Source: Anaerolineae bacterium
Lineage (GTDB): Bacteria > Chloroflexota > Anaerolineae > Aggregatilineales > J027
Reading direction: 5' to 3'
Assembly (NCBI GenBank): GCA_021463865.1
Contig: JAJTXY010000008.1
Coordinates: 150,451 to 214,450, forward strand
DNA: 64,000 nt
Below the pieces are notes generated by a model that worked only from the letters and a program-made list of their open reading frames with translations, did no database searches and was not told where the DNA came from. The position numbers were made by a program, and so were the translations under genes. Below are positions 55,250 through 64,000 of this stretch, piece after piece; within the stretch, counting starts at the first letter, position 1, and each line of letters begins with the position of its first letter.

Positions 55250-56953
55250 ATGGCAAGTAAAAATAATCGCAGTCAGTTGGATGACTGGTTTCCACGCGAC
55301 GCGGGTGGACGACCAGTCATCACCGATGGCCCCGGCAAACGCTTGGGGGTTGTGGTTGGCGGCTCACTGAGCAAAGGGCTGCAAATCAAACTTGACCGCG
55401 AGACCTCGATTGAAGATTTAGCGGTTGGGCGCTATGTTGTGGTGCGCGGTCTGAAGAAACGCTTTTTCTGCATGGTCACGGATATTCAATTGGATGTCAC
55501 CAATGCCGCGATGATGGCGAATCCACCCGATCTGCAAGACCCGTTTTTGAGCGCGATTTACGCAGGCACGGCGGCGTTTGGCACGCTGCACATTGCCCCG
55601 ATGCTGATGATTGATGAACTTTCCAGCGAACCCCGCCCAGTCAAAACGATCCCCAGCCATTTTATGCCAGTTGAAATTGCGACGGTCAAAGATGTGAATG
55701 ACGTGTTTGGGCAGGAAGACGCCACGCATTTTAATGTCGGTGCGCCGTTGGAACTCGAAGAAACACAGATTAATCTGGACTTGCGGCGGTTGGTCGAACG
55801 TTCAGTAGGCGTCTTTGGCAAAAGCGGCACAGGCAAAAGTTTCCTTACCCGTATTTTGTTGGCCGGCGTCATTCAGCGGCGCATGGCGGTCTCGCTGATT
55901 TTCGACATGCACAACGACTATGGGTGGGAAGTGACCGATGAACGCGGCCCGAAGGCTAAAGGGTTAAAACAACTATTCCCCTCCGAAGTAGCCATTTTGA
56001 CACTGGATGAAGAATCGTCGCGCCGCCGCAAAGCCAAATATGATTATGTGGTGACGTTAGGCTATGATGAAATTGAGCCGCAAGATATTGAAATGCTCAA
56101 GGGCACACTCGATTTATCCGACTCCATGATTGACGCAGCCTATATGCTCCGCAAACGCTTTGGCGAGGAGTGGATTTCCACCTTTTTGCGCCTGAACGCC
56201 GACGCGATGGAAGAACTCATGGAAACGTCAAGTGTCAGCGGGGCATCCATTCAAGCCTTAGAACGCCGTTTGCGCCGCTTTGAACGTTGGGCCTTTCTAA
56301 AACCCGATGGGGCAATGGGGGACAGCGTAAGTAAAATTGTTGAACTGATTGAACAGCGCAAAAGCATTGTGCTGGAATTTGGGCGCTACGGCAACATCCT
56401 CGAAGCCTATATCTTGGTGGCGAATTACCTGACTCGCCGCATCCACCAATATTACGTCGAGCGCATTGAAAAGGCGCTTGGGGATGATTCGATGAAGCCG
56501 CCGCAGCTTCTCATCACGATTGAGGAAGCGCATAAATTCCTTGACCCCACTATCGCCCGCCAAACAATCTTTGGCATCATCTCGCGCGAAATGCGTAAAT
56601 ATAACGTGACGCTGTTGGTGGTAGACCAGCGACCCAGCGGGATTGACGAAGAGGTGATGAGCCAAATCGGGACTCGTGTGACGGCCCTGCTCGATAACGA
56701 GCGCGACATTGCGGCGGTACTGACCGGGATTAGCGGCGCATCGGCCCTGCGGGAAGTGCTGGCCCGCTTGGACACCAAACAGCAGGCGATTTTGTTGGGC
56801 CATGCCGTGCCCATGCCCGTCGTGGTCAAGACCCGCGCTTATGACTCGGCCTTCTACGCGGCAATGGGGTATGTAGATGATGAGAATTTAGCGGATGCCG
56901 CCCAACAAGCACGCAAAAATTTAGGGACAGATGGCGGTAAACGGAGGTTATAG
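55250..56953 (+). CDS. HerA-like FtsK/HerA-superfamily ATPase (HAS-barrel plus DUF87)
   Basis: N-terminal barrel GKRLGVVVGGSLSKGLQIKLDRETSIEDLAVGRYVVVRG; SVGVFGKSGTGKSFLTRILLAGVI (Walker A); LLITIEEAHKFLDP (Walker B); LLVVDQRPSGIDEEVMSQIGTRV. Confidence 0.9.
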   Translation: MASKNNRSQLDDWFPRDAGGRPVITDGPGKRLGVVVGGSLSKGLQIKLDRETSIEDLAVGRYVVVRGLKKRFFCMVTDIQLDVTNAAMMANPPDLQDPFLSAIYAGTAAFGTLHIAPMLMIDELSSEPRPVKTIPSHFMPVEIATVKDVNDVFGQEDATHFNVGAPLELEETQINLDLRRLVERSVGVFGKSGTGKSFLTRILLAGVIQRRMAVSLIFDMHNDYGWEVTDERGPKAKGLKQLFPSEVAILTLDEESSRRRKAKYDYVVTLGYDEIEPQDIEMLKGTLDLSDSMIDAAYMLRKRFGEEWISTFLRLNADAMEELMETSSVSGASIQALERRLRRFERWAFLKPDGAMGDSVSKIVELIEQRKSIVLEFGRYGNILEAYILVANYLTRRIHQYYVERIEKALGDDSMKPPQLLITIEEAHKFLDPTIARQTIFGIISREMRKYNVTLLVVDQRPSGIDEEVMSQIGTRVTALLDNERDIAAVLTGISGASALREVLARLDTKQQAILLGHAVPMPVVVKTRAYDSAFYAAMGYVDDENLADAAQQARKNLGTDGGKRRL

Positions 56954-56958
56954 GCGCA

Positions 56959-57735
56959 ATGGCAGAGGCAACGATTCCACAACTCGCCGAAGTGATTGGC
57001 AGTTCGCAGCGATTGGTCGTTTTGACCGGGGCGGGCATGAGCAAAGAAAGCGGCATTCCCACGTTTCGGGATGCCCTTGATGGTTTATGGGCCAAATATG
57101 ACCCGACCCAATTGGCGACGCCGCGTGCCTTTCAAGCCAACCCCAAGCTGGTCTGGGATTGGTATCAATATCGGCGTGAACTGGTAGGCAAATGTGAACC
57201 CAACCCCGGTCATTATGCCCTCGCGCAGTTGGAAGGTTTGCTGCCGCAGGTCATCATCGTCACTCAAAATGTGGACGGTTTTCATCAAATGGCAGGCAGC
57301 ACCGATGTAATTTGTTTGCACGGTGATATTCGCAAGGATAAATGTTTCGCCAATTGTCAGGGCAACCCGACCTATGCCGATGTCTCACAGTTGGTATGGG
57401 ATAAAGAAAGCAGCCCACCCATCTGCCCCCACTGCAAAACGGCCTATCTGCGACCCGATGTCGTGTGGTTTGAAGAAGCCCTACCGCAGGACGCCCTTTA
57501 CCGTGCGGTAGCTTTAAGTCAGCAGGCCGATATGATGCTGGTGATTGGCACCAAAGGTGCGGTCTATCCAACAGCACAACTCCCGCTCTATGCCGTAGAA
57601 GCAGGGGCGACGGTGGTGGAAATTAATCCGCAGCGAAGCGACATCACCCATTGGGCTACCCATTGGCTACCGATGCCCTCCGGTGAAGCCCTCCCGCAGA
57701 TTGTTGATCTCATCCGCAAGGTGAAAACGGCATGA
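56959..57735 (+). CDS. Sir2-family NAD-dependent protein deacylase (zinc-containing, SIRT5-like)
   Basis: VVLTGAGMSKESGIPTFRD, WYQYRRELV (YxxR), TQNVDGFHQMAGS, LHGDIRKDKCFANCQ...CPHCKTAYLRPDVVWFEEALP, VIGTKGAVYPTAQLP. Confidence 0.95.
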   Translation: MAEATIPQLAEVIGSSQRLVVLTGAGMSKESGIPTFRDALDGLWAKYDPTQLATPRAFQANPKLVWDWYQYRRELVGKCEPNPGHYALAQLEGLLPQVIIVTQNVDGFHQMAGSTDVICLHGDIRKDKCFANCQGNPTYADVSQLVWDKESSPPICPHCKTAYLRPDVVWFEEALPQDALYRAVALSQQADMMLVIGTKGAVYPTAQLPLYAVEAGATVVEINPQRSDITHWATHWLPMPSGEALPQIVDLIRKVKTA

Positions 57736-58853
57736 AAAGTATTTTGCTAGTGTTTATGCTGGTGCTGTTGATTAGGCAAGTCCCCCCCTCCGCTACTCAC
57801 GCACAGGGAGCAGCACCATTAGATGTTTTTCTGGGTTATAACAGTGAGGCGCAGTCGGTTACGGTCTATTTCGCCAATGCCGTCACCGGATTGAGCGCAA
57901 TCACGACCATTGATAATTTCCCACCCGAACTCAACCTATTAGAGGAATTTACGCTGACTGCCAACGGGGTCATTTATCGTGATCCAGCGGGCATCACGCC
58001 ACGCCTCATTACCCCCAACGGCAGCATCTTCGACCTCAGTTTTATCCCTCAGCGTATTGATCAGACCTTACTACGGATTGAATGGGTCATCTCCCCAAAT
58101 GGCCGCACGATTGCATGGGCTGAGATGTATTTTGAGAATGGCTGGCAGGCATCGTTGTATGTCGCGCATTTGGATGGCACAGAATTGCGTGCCCTGCCGA
58201 CCATCCCCTTGACCGATGCGCGTTCCTATTCACGGGTGGCAATGGTTGCCGTCTCGAATGATGGCAGCCGCGTATTTTTCGATTTGGAACACCCCACCGA
58301 ACCGCGCCGCCCAGAAGATTTATTCCTCGATTACCAATTGATTGAAGCCTATATTGAGCAACGCCAGAGCTATTTTCACCTCCCCGGTGAACCGAATTGC
58401 TTTTGCCCGGCCTCCATTGCTGACGATGGTCGCACCCTGATTCGTTTGGAACGCACCGCCAGCGGGGTCGGCTATGAATTACGCTTGGTCAACTTGGAAA
58501 ATAATCGAGAACGCCGTATCGAGGCCGCACCGGATGTATTGTTTACGCAGGCGGGGGATATTTTGTTAAGTCCGGGGGGTTCGATGCTGCTGTATGCGAT
58601 GGGCGGGGTACAGGCGGCATTACCAGATGACCCACCGACTTTCGCATTGGTGATGGCGGATTTTGCGACGGGGGAACAGCATGTGGTTAGCAGTTCATCC
58701 GAACAGCGATTGCGACCAATGGCTTTTATTGACCGCAATACCGCCGCGATTGTCGTGGATTTGAGCAGCCAGACCACCTACAAAATGAGCCTCGACACTG
58801 GAGAATTAGAGCAAGTAGCAAATTTGATTTGGTTGGGCAGTTTGCAGGGGTAA
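57732..58853 (+). CDS. Secreted TolB-like beta-propeller protein of unknown function
   Basis: Signal peptide; WVISPNGRTIAWAEMYFENGWQASLYVAHLDGTELRAL, VAVSNDGSRVFFDLEHP: WD/TolB-like repeats; start overlaps sir2 stop (ATGA). Confidence 0.65.
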   Translation: MKSILLVFMLVLLIRQVPPSATHAQGAAPLDVFLGYNSEAQSVTVYFANAVTGLSAITTIDNFPPELNLLEEFTLTANGVIYRDPAGITPRLITPNGSIFDLSFIPQRIDQTLLRIEWVISPNGRTIAWAEMYFENGWQASLYVAHLDGTELRALPTIPLTDARSYSRVAMVAVSNDGSRVFFDLEHPTEPRRPEDLFLDYQLIEAYIEQRQSYFHLPGEPNCFCPASIADDGRTLIRLERTASGVGYELRLVNLENNRERRIEAAPDVLFTQAGDILLSPGGSMLLYAMGGVQAALPDDPPTFALVMADFATGEQHVVSSSSEQRLRPMAFIDRNTAAIVVDLSSQTTYKMSLDTGELEQVANLIWLGSLQG

Positions 58854-58924
58854 AATGTAAGACCGATGCGCATCTGCGTGTCAGAGGTATGTTTGTTGGA
58901 GTTTACTTAAAAGGGAGAACGATC

Positions 58925-59386
58925 ATGCCAAACATTGGGGAGATGGCCCCAGATTTTGAACTGTTGAATCAAGATGGACAGAAAACCAAACTTTCAGATT
59001 TTCGCGGCAAGACGGTGATTTTATTTGCCTACCCCAAAGCGGATACCCCCGGCTGCACCACTCAAGCGTGCGGTCTGCGTGATGCCTTCCCGCGTTTTCA
59101 AGATAAAAATGCTACCGTCATCGGCATCAGTCCTGACGAACCTGCCGACTTGAAAAAATGGATTGCCAAGCAAAATTTGCCGTACACCCTCGTCTCTGAC
59201 CCCGAACATGCGGTCTTGGAGCAGTGGGGGGCATGGGGTGAAAAATCCATGTATGGCAAAAAATATATGGGCGTGATTCGTTCGCATTGGGTCATCGGGC
59301 CGGACGGCAAAATTGTGGATGTGCAGTTGAATGTCAAACCTGAGAATAGTATCGAATCCGCGATCAAGGTGGTTATAGGGGAATAA
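58925..59386 (+). CDS. Peroxiredoxin (BCP/AhpC-TSA type)
   Basis: MPNIGEMAPDFELLNQDGQKTKLSDFRGKTVILFAYPKADTPGCTTQACGLRD; start moved to internal ATG after AAGGGAG. Confidence 0.93.
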   Translation: MPNIGEMAPDFELLNQDGQKTKLSDFRGKTVILFAYPKADTPGCTTQACGLRDAFPRFQDKNATVIGISPDEPADLKKWIAKQNLPYTLVSDPEHAVLEQWGAWGEKSMYGKKYMGVIRSHWVIGPDGKIVDVQLNVKPENSIESAIKVVIGE

Positions 59387-59396
59387 GAGTGTGAAA

Positions 59397-59425
59397 GAGG
59401 GGTGAGTGTTTCTAGATCACCCCTC
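59397..59425 (+). terminator. Intrinsic terminator after peroxiredoxin gene
   Basis: GAGGGGTGA-gtgtttctaga-TCACCCCTC hairpin; weak T-tract. Confidence 0.5.
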
Positions 59426-59484
59426 AAGTTTCATTTCCATCTAATGCACACAATCCAGATTAATCGGCTGACAGCGGGTTTTGG

Positions 59485-59655
59485 TTAATACCACAGGTCT
59501 TGCCACAACGTCCATAATTCCTCACCAGAGCGTTCCAAAACACGATCAATTACCGTCGGGCGCGGATGAAGATAAAACTGCTCCCATAGCGCAATGCGGC
59601 GGAGGCTCCAACTTTCAATACGTGTTTGCAGCTTTTTGAAACAGTCAAAACTCAA
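59485..59655 (-). pseudogene. Possible small gene or gene remnant (56 codons)
   Basis: Minus-strand TTG-initiated frame LSFDCFKKLQTRIESWSLRRIALWEQFYLHPRPTVIDRVLERSGEELWTLWQDLWY*; protein-like composition, not in the supplied ORF track. Confidence 0.35.
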
Positions 59656-59721
59656 CTACACCTTTTTGGTATCAGGCCTTATAATTTGAAGGGTGGGATG
59701 ATCTCAGATGGTTAAGGAGCG

Positions 59722-60657
59722 ATGATGACTGACGACAGTCGCCGTACAACTCGCCCATTGCCCCCCCGGCAGCGTCCTCCAACCGGGCATTTACAGCCTG
59801 CGACAGGGCATACCAAAGATTTGCCTGCCCTACCATGGATGGTGCGTTTCGAAATTATGGGGCAAGCGTTGGCGATTCAATTGGCTGTACCCAGCAAAAT
59901 TGTCATTGGTCGCACCGACCCCGACGCAAATATGGTAGCAGATGTTGATCTTGGGCCATTTCGGGGGATTGAAAGCGGGGTGTCACGCCGTCATGCCGAA
60001 ATTCAGGCCAACGAACAGCATCTCTTGGTCGTAGATTTAGGCAGTACCAATGGCACGCGATTAAATGGACATCGCCTCTTGGCCCATGAACCCTACCGCC
60101 TGCGACATGGCGATACCCTCAGCGTGGGACTTGCCGAACTCAAGGTCTATTTCACCATGCAGCCGGTTCACGATGGAGTCAAGGTCTCCAAAAGCAATGT
60201 GCCACCTGTCTTGACGCAGGAAGAAGAAGAGACTGAGGAAATTGGCCCACGCCGCATATTGGTCGTAGATTCTGATGAGGAAATGGCCGACGCGCTCAAT
60301 AGGGTGTTGGATCGTCTTGGCTACAGTGTGACCATAGCCTCCAGTGCCGGGGATGCTATGCGGAATATCGCCAGTCAGTTGCCCCACGCTGTTTTTGTAG
60401 ATTTAAATATGCCCGATTTTCCGGGTACAGACATCTGTCGTATGATTCGCAGCGACCTCTCCCGCGAACAACTCCCCGTTTTTATGCTGTCCAAAGTGAG
60501 TAATGACGAGGATATTCAGACCGCGATGGAAGCTGGGGCAACACTATTTTTAAGCAAGCCAGTGGGGATGAATGAGCTTGTGGAAGCCCTAAACACCTAC
60601 GTCGGTGATCCAACCCCACCGAGTATCCAGTCCGATCTAGACAGTTTAGACACCTAG
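59722..60657 (+). CDS. FHA domain plus response-regulator receiver domain protein
   Basis: IVIGRTDPDANMVADVDLGPFRGIESGVSRRHAEIQANEQHLLVVDLGSTNGTRLNGHRL (FHA); RRILVVDSDEEMADALNRVLDRLGY...HAVFVDLNMPDFPGTDICRMIR...PVFMLSKVSNDEDI...GATLFLSKPVG (receiver). Confidence 0.92.
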   Translation: MMTDDSRRTTRPLPPRQRPPTGHLQPATGHTKDLPALPWMVRFEIMGQALAIQLAVPSKIVIGRTDPDANMVADVDLGPFRGIESGVSRRHAEIQANEQHLLVVDLGSTNGTRLNGHRLLAHEPYRLRHGDTLSVGLAELKVYFTMQPVHDGVKVSKSNVPPVLTQEEEETEEIGPRRILVVDSDEEMADALNRVLDRLGYSVTIASSAGDAMRNIASQLPHAVFVDLNMPDFPGTDICRMIRSDLSREQLPVFMLSKVSNDEDIQTAMEAGATLFLSKPVGMNELVEALNTYVGDPTPPSIQSDLDSLDT

Positions 60658-62274
60658 CCAAATATAACCATAAGCAGGCAGGCGCAACGTGTAAGTGTCA
60701 CTACCGAGATTTGGATACACTTGTCCGGTCAGCAGATCAATTGGGGCGACATTGCCATAGGCGCTGGTATCCAACACCACCTCTTGTTCAGAATCGGCAA
60801 GATTGGCAACAACCAAGACCCTTGTCGCACCGAGTTCCGGTTTTTCTAGGAAACGCTCAAAGGCAAAAATCGCTTCGTTGGCAGGATACAAGATTTGAAA
60901 ATCGCCCCGGCCAAAAATTTGATGCTGCTTTCGCACACTGATTTGATGGCGGATAGCATTAAACAACGACCCTGCATCTTGGCGTGCCGCTGCGACATTC
61001 ACCCGATGAAAACCATAGACCTCATCTGTAATAACCTCTTCGACAATCTTATCGGCGGTTGAGAATCCGGCATGTTTGCTGGTATCCCATTGCAGGGGGG
61101 TACGCACGCCGTTGCGGTCATAACGCCAAATATCATCGCCCATCCCGATTTCATCCCCATAATAGAGGATCGGCGTCCCCGGCAGGCTGAACAAAAGCGC
61201 ATTCAACAAATCAATCCGGCGGCGATCATTATCCAACAGCGGGGCAAGGCGGCGGCGAATGCCCAAATTCAATTTCATACGTGGGTCAGGGGCATATTCT
61301 TTCCACATCCATTGGCGTTGCTCTTCAGTGACCATTTCCAGCGTTAATTCATCGTGATTTCGCAGGAAGATGCACCATTGCAAATCTTCGGGGAGCATCG
61401 GAGTTTCATTCAAAATGTTGATGAGTTCACGCCGATTGTGCTGACGAACCGCCATGAACAAACGTGGCATCAGAGGGAAATGAAACCCCATATGGAACTC
61501 GCCTCCCTGCAAATAGGGCATTAAATCTTTGGGCCATTGATTCGCTTCAGCTAACATAATCGTGCCGGGAAATTCTCTATCCATCATGGCTCGCATCTGT
61601 TTAATATAGGCATGGGTTTCCGGCAGATTTTCACCGTTTTGGCCTTCGCGCTCAAATAAATAAGGTACGGCATCTACACGGAAGCCATCAATGCCCAGCT
61701 TGAGCCAGAAGCGCATAATATTGAGCATCTCGGCCTGTACTTCGGGATTATCGTAATTCAAATCCGGCTGTTCTTTATAGAAGCGATGCCAGAAATACTC
61801 GCCCGTGAGGGGGTCAAGCGTCCAATTGGAGGGTTCGGTATCCACGAAAATGATGCGTGTGCCCTGATATTTTTGGTCAGTGTCGCTCCAGACATACCAA
61901 TCACGTTTGGGATTGTCTTTGGAAGAGCGTGATTCGATAAACCAAGGATGTTGATCGGAGGTGTGATTGACCACCAAATCTACCGTGACCCGAATCCCGC
62001 GCTTATGAAATTCGGCCAATGCCCGTTTGAAATCATCGAGCGTGCCATAGGCGGGGTCAATGTTGTAAAAATCGCTGATGTCGTAGCCGTTATCTTTGAG
62101 CGGCGAGGGATAAAACGGCATCAACCAGATTGCCGTAACACCTAATTCGACCAGATAATCCATTCGCTCGATCAGGCCAATAAAATCGCCGTGTCCGTCG
62201 CCATTGCCATCCGCAAAAGCCCGAAGATTGAGTTCATAAAAAACTGCGTCTTTATACCAGTGATTTGAAGACAT
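60646..62274 (-). CDS. treS: GH13 maltose alpha-D-glucosyltransferase/trehalose synthase
   Basis: WYKDAVFYELNLRAFADGNGDGHGDFIGLIERMDYL, VTVDLVVNHTSDQHPWFIESRSSKDNPKRDWYVWSDTDQKYQGTRIIFVDTEPSNWTLDPLTGEYFWHRFY, FRNHDELTLEMV. Confidence 0.9.
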   Translation of the reverse strand: MSSNHWYKDAVFYELNLRAFADGNGDGHGDFIGLIERMDYLVELGVTAIWLMPFYPSPLKDNGYDISDFYNIDPAYGTLDDFKRALAEFHKRGIRVTVDLVVNHTSDQHPWFIESRSSKDNPKRDWYVWSDTDQKYQGTRIIFVDTEPSNWTLDPLTGEYFWHRFYKEQPDLNYDNPEVQAEMLNIMRFWLKLGIDGFRVDAVPYLFEREGQNGENLPETHAYIKQMRAMMDREFPGTIMLAEANQWPKDLMPYLQGGEFHMGFHFPLMPRLFMAVRQHNRRELINILNETPMLPEDLQWCIFLRNHDELTLEMVTEEQRQWMWKEYAPDPRMKLNLGIRRRLAPLLDNDRRRIDLLNALLFSLPGTPILYYGDEIGMGDDIWRYDRNGVRTPLQWDTSKHAGFSTADKIVEEVITDEVYGFHRVNVAAARQDAGSLFNAIRHQISVRKQHQIFGRGDFQILYPANEAIFAFERFLEKPELGATRVLVVANLADSEQEVVLDTSAYGNVAPIDLLTGQVYPNLGSDTYTLRLPAYGYIWLGV

Positions 62275-62280
62275 ATAGGT

Positions 62281-62670
62281 TTATACCAGCTTTGGTTGAA
62301 TTTCCGCGGCACCATTGCGGATATGAATGATTTTAATGGGTGTAAGATGACCCGTCCGTTCAGATCGGATATACAAGTCTAGTGCTTCGATTTGCTGCTC
62401 AATTGTATCCAATTCTGATTCGAGCGAGTCAATAATATCTTCCAATTCTACCAAATCGGGGTCTTCATCCAACTGCTCTTCAAAGCCCTGCAATTCATCC
62501 CATAGGCGATTTTGTTCATCAAACCAATGCCGGATAGCCTCGAAATGGGGCGATGGGCGAAAGGCATAGATGAGCCAAGGGAACTCATGGTGTTTGCCAC
62601 CGAGTCCCCCCATCACGTGATTGCCTTGCATCAAGACTTCTTCATATGAATCAAAATACTGTTCGCCCAT
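62281..62670 (-). CDS. Hypothetical protein with acidic coiled-coil
   Basis: FEEQLDEDPDLVELEDIIDSLESELDTIEQQIEALDLYI; sits between FecR-like and treS genes with short spacers. Confidence 0.55.
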   Translation of the reverse strand: MGEQYFDSYEEVLMQGNHVMGGLGGKHHEFPWLIYAFRPSPHFEAIRHWFDEQNRLWDELQGFEEQLDEDPDLVELEDIIDSLESELDTIEQQIEALDLYIRSERTGHLTPIKIIHIRNGAAEIQPKLV

Positions 62671-62688
62671 CGGCCTCCCATCCTTGAA

Positions 62689-63756
62689 TTATTGCATTCG
62701 CAAGGGTATCGGCAGCGGAGATTCACCCGTCACAATCGGCAAATTCGCACGACAGGCTTCGTCCAATCGCGCATTTTGATTGGGCAGCCAGCCAATTTCG
62801 CCATTCCATGCCACCTCAACCCAACTACCATCGGCTAATTGGGCCAGTATCTCGATGGGCTGGTCAAGTGCCGCTGTGCCAACAAGTCCCGCTGACTCTG
62901 CCGGGAAATTATAAACCCGAACTGGGCTAGAGCTAGGGCTGTCTATTGTTCCGGCACAAGTTTGGGCCACCCCGGCAATCAAATCATTTAGAATCGGATC
63001 GTCACCAGCTTCGCTAAAGGGCAGTGGATCAGATAGGGCAACGACAACCAAAGATTCCACCTCGCCACCATCATCAGGCGGGCTGTCAGCGGTGCTTTCT
63101 GAGTCTGTCGCTGGAGCAGAAGGCGCAAGGGCGGTCTGAACAGGCACGGAAGCACGTAACCAGAACCCGGCCTCGACCTGTTGTTCATCTTCACCCTGCG
63201 ACACCGCCACAATGCCAGCTCCTACCGCGATGGTGGACTGCGCATCGGCCTGCACGTCAATACCAAACGTCGTGCCACGTACTGCCGCCTGCATGGTTGG
63301 GGTCACAACGGTATAGCGCGAATCTTGATTGATGAGATGGGCCACATTATTAAACACCTGACCCAACAACACTTGGGTTTCAATGATAAATTGATCCCCG
63401 TCGGGATCACCATTAAAGGCGTTAATCACAATCTCAGTATTGGGACGCAGTTCGACTAGTGTGCCATCATCAAACCAAATTATCATCGCCTCACCCGTCG
63501 CATCGGTACGAATGCTGTCACCAGCGGCCACCACCGCCCGCCCTGTAACAGCAATCCACTGCTCCGTTTCGGCGCGTCTGACTTCAACCCCTTCGGCATA
63601 GATTTCCAGTGTGGCGGCGAATTCGGTAGATTGATGACGTGCGGCAGCCATCACCAGTGATGGAGCAACGGCGGCTATTAGAATGACTAAAAGAGTGCTA
63701 TGCAATAGTTTAGTAGGCATCAATCGGGACATAAAACGTCTCCTCGATTTTCGCAT
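62689..63756 (-). CDS. FecR-domain protein with C-terminal SH3-like region
   Basis: TGRAVVAAGDSIRTDATGEAMIIWFDDGTLVELRPNTEIVINAF...VVTPTMQAAVRGTTFGIDV; C-term GTAALDQPIEILAQLADGSWVEVAWNGEIGWLPNQNARL. Confidence 0.82.
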   Translation of the reverse strand: MRKSRRRFMSRLMPTKLLHSTLLVILIAAVAPSLVMAAARHQSTEFAATLEIYAEGVEVRRAETEQWIAVTGRAVVAAGDSIRTDATGEAMIIWFDDGTLVELRPNTEIVINAFNGDPDGDQFIIETQVLLGQVFNNVAHLINQDSRYTVVTPTMQAAVRGTTFGIDVQADAQSTIAVGAGIVAVSQGEDEQQVEAGFWLRASVPVQTALAPSAPATDSESTADSPPDDGGEVESLVVVALSDPLPFSEAGDDPILNDLIAGVAQTCAGTIDSPSSSPVRVYNFPAESAGLVGTAALDQPIEILAQLADGSWVEVAWNGEIGWLPNQNARLDEACRANLPIVTGESPLPIPLRMQ

Positions 63757-63896
63757 ATCCGTTCGATAAAAATTCTAGCATAAGACGATGATAGAGGAAG
63801 TTCCGTTCCCATTATAGAGTATCATAGGTTGAGAGGTGGTCAGTCGGTTATTCAGCGTCGGTCAAAAAACAAATTCACCATCTAAAGAAAATGCAA

Positions 63897-63929
63897 ACAC
63901 GGATACCTGCCTGACATCCGTGTTATACT
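63897..63929 (+). promoter_or_regulatory. 8-bp inverted repeat overlapping a -10-like element
   Basis: ACACGGAT-acctgcctgac-ATCCGTGT immediately abutting TTATACT; -35 not convincing. Confidence 0.45.
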
Positions 63930-64000
63930 GGATTGACACACCCTTTTCAGCAGAGTGGTGTACAGCCCCGCAGCAATTTGATGGGGTTTTCTGTTTAGCC

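Noticed and set aside
55250-57735. Calling this a confirmed SIR2-HerA (Nezha) defence system
   Set aside because: The Sir2 looks like a canonical zinc-containing deacylase and no other defence genes are nearby; kept only as a hypothesis.
1-64000. Mobile elements, prophage, rRNA, or integrated plasmid
   Set aside because: No transposase, integrase, phage structural or rRNA sequences recognised.

Overview
The gene style and neighbourhood suggest a Chloroflexota-like bacterial chromosome segment, though taxonomy is inference only. It is gene-dense and mostly housekeeping or accessory metabolism. I saw no rRNA, CRISPR array, transposase or prophage. Main contents: 3' part of rarA; a type III PKS/flavoprotein/methyltransferase operon; tRNA-Arg(ACG) with a good promoter; an acyl-CoA ligase/hydrolase operon; membrane glycosyltransferase-type proteins; a KamA radical-SAM/ATP-grasp/HDAC-fold cluster; a SpoIIE-phosphatase/anti-sigma-kinase fusion with a STAS partner; a carrier-protein cysteine biosynthesis cluster (CysM/JAMM/CysO-like/MoeZ-like); a ChrA-type transporter; a macro-like plus TIR/NDT-like fusion protein; a secreted toroid-repeat protein next to a heme/corrinoid-type ABC importer; PBP1A; a five-repeat beta protein; two GH13 enzymes; LepB; a desaturase behind a perfect TGTGA-N6-TCACA dyad; a HerA-like ATPase/sirtuin operon; an FHA-receiver protein; and a FecR-domain protein. 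The strongest leads are: (1) the macro-like/TIR-like fusion at 30104-31153; (2) the herA-sir2 operon at 55250-57735; (3) the nested stem structure with two U-tracts just upstream of the cysteine cluster at 26537-26662; (4) the CysO-like carrier ending in GG-Arg beside a JAMM protease; (5) the KamA/ATP-grasp/HDAC cluster. All product calls come from reading motifs in the translated ORFs; no database search was run.
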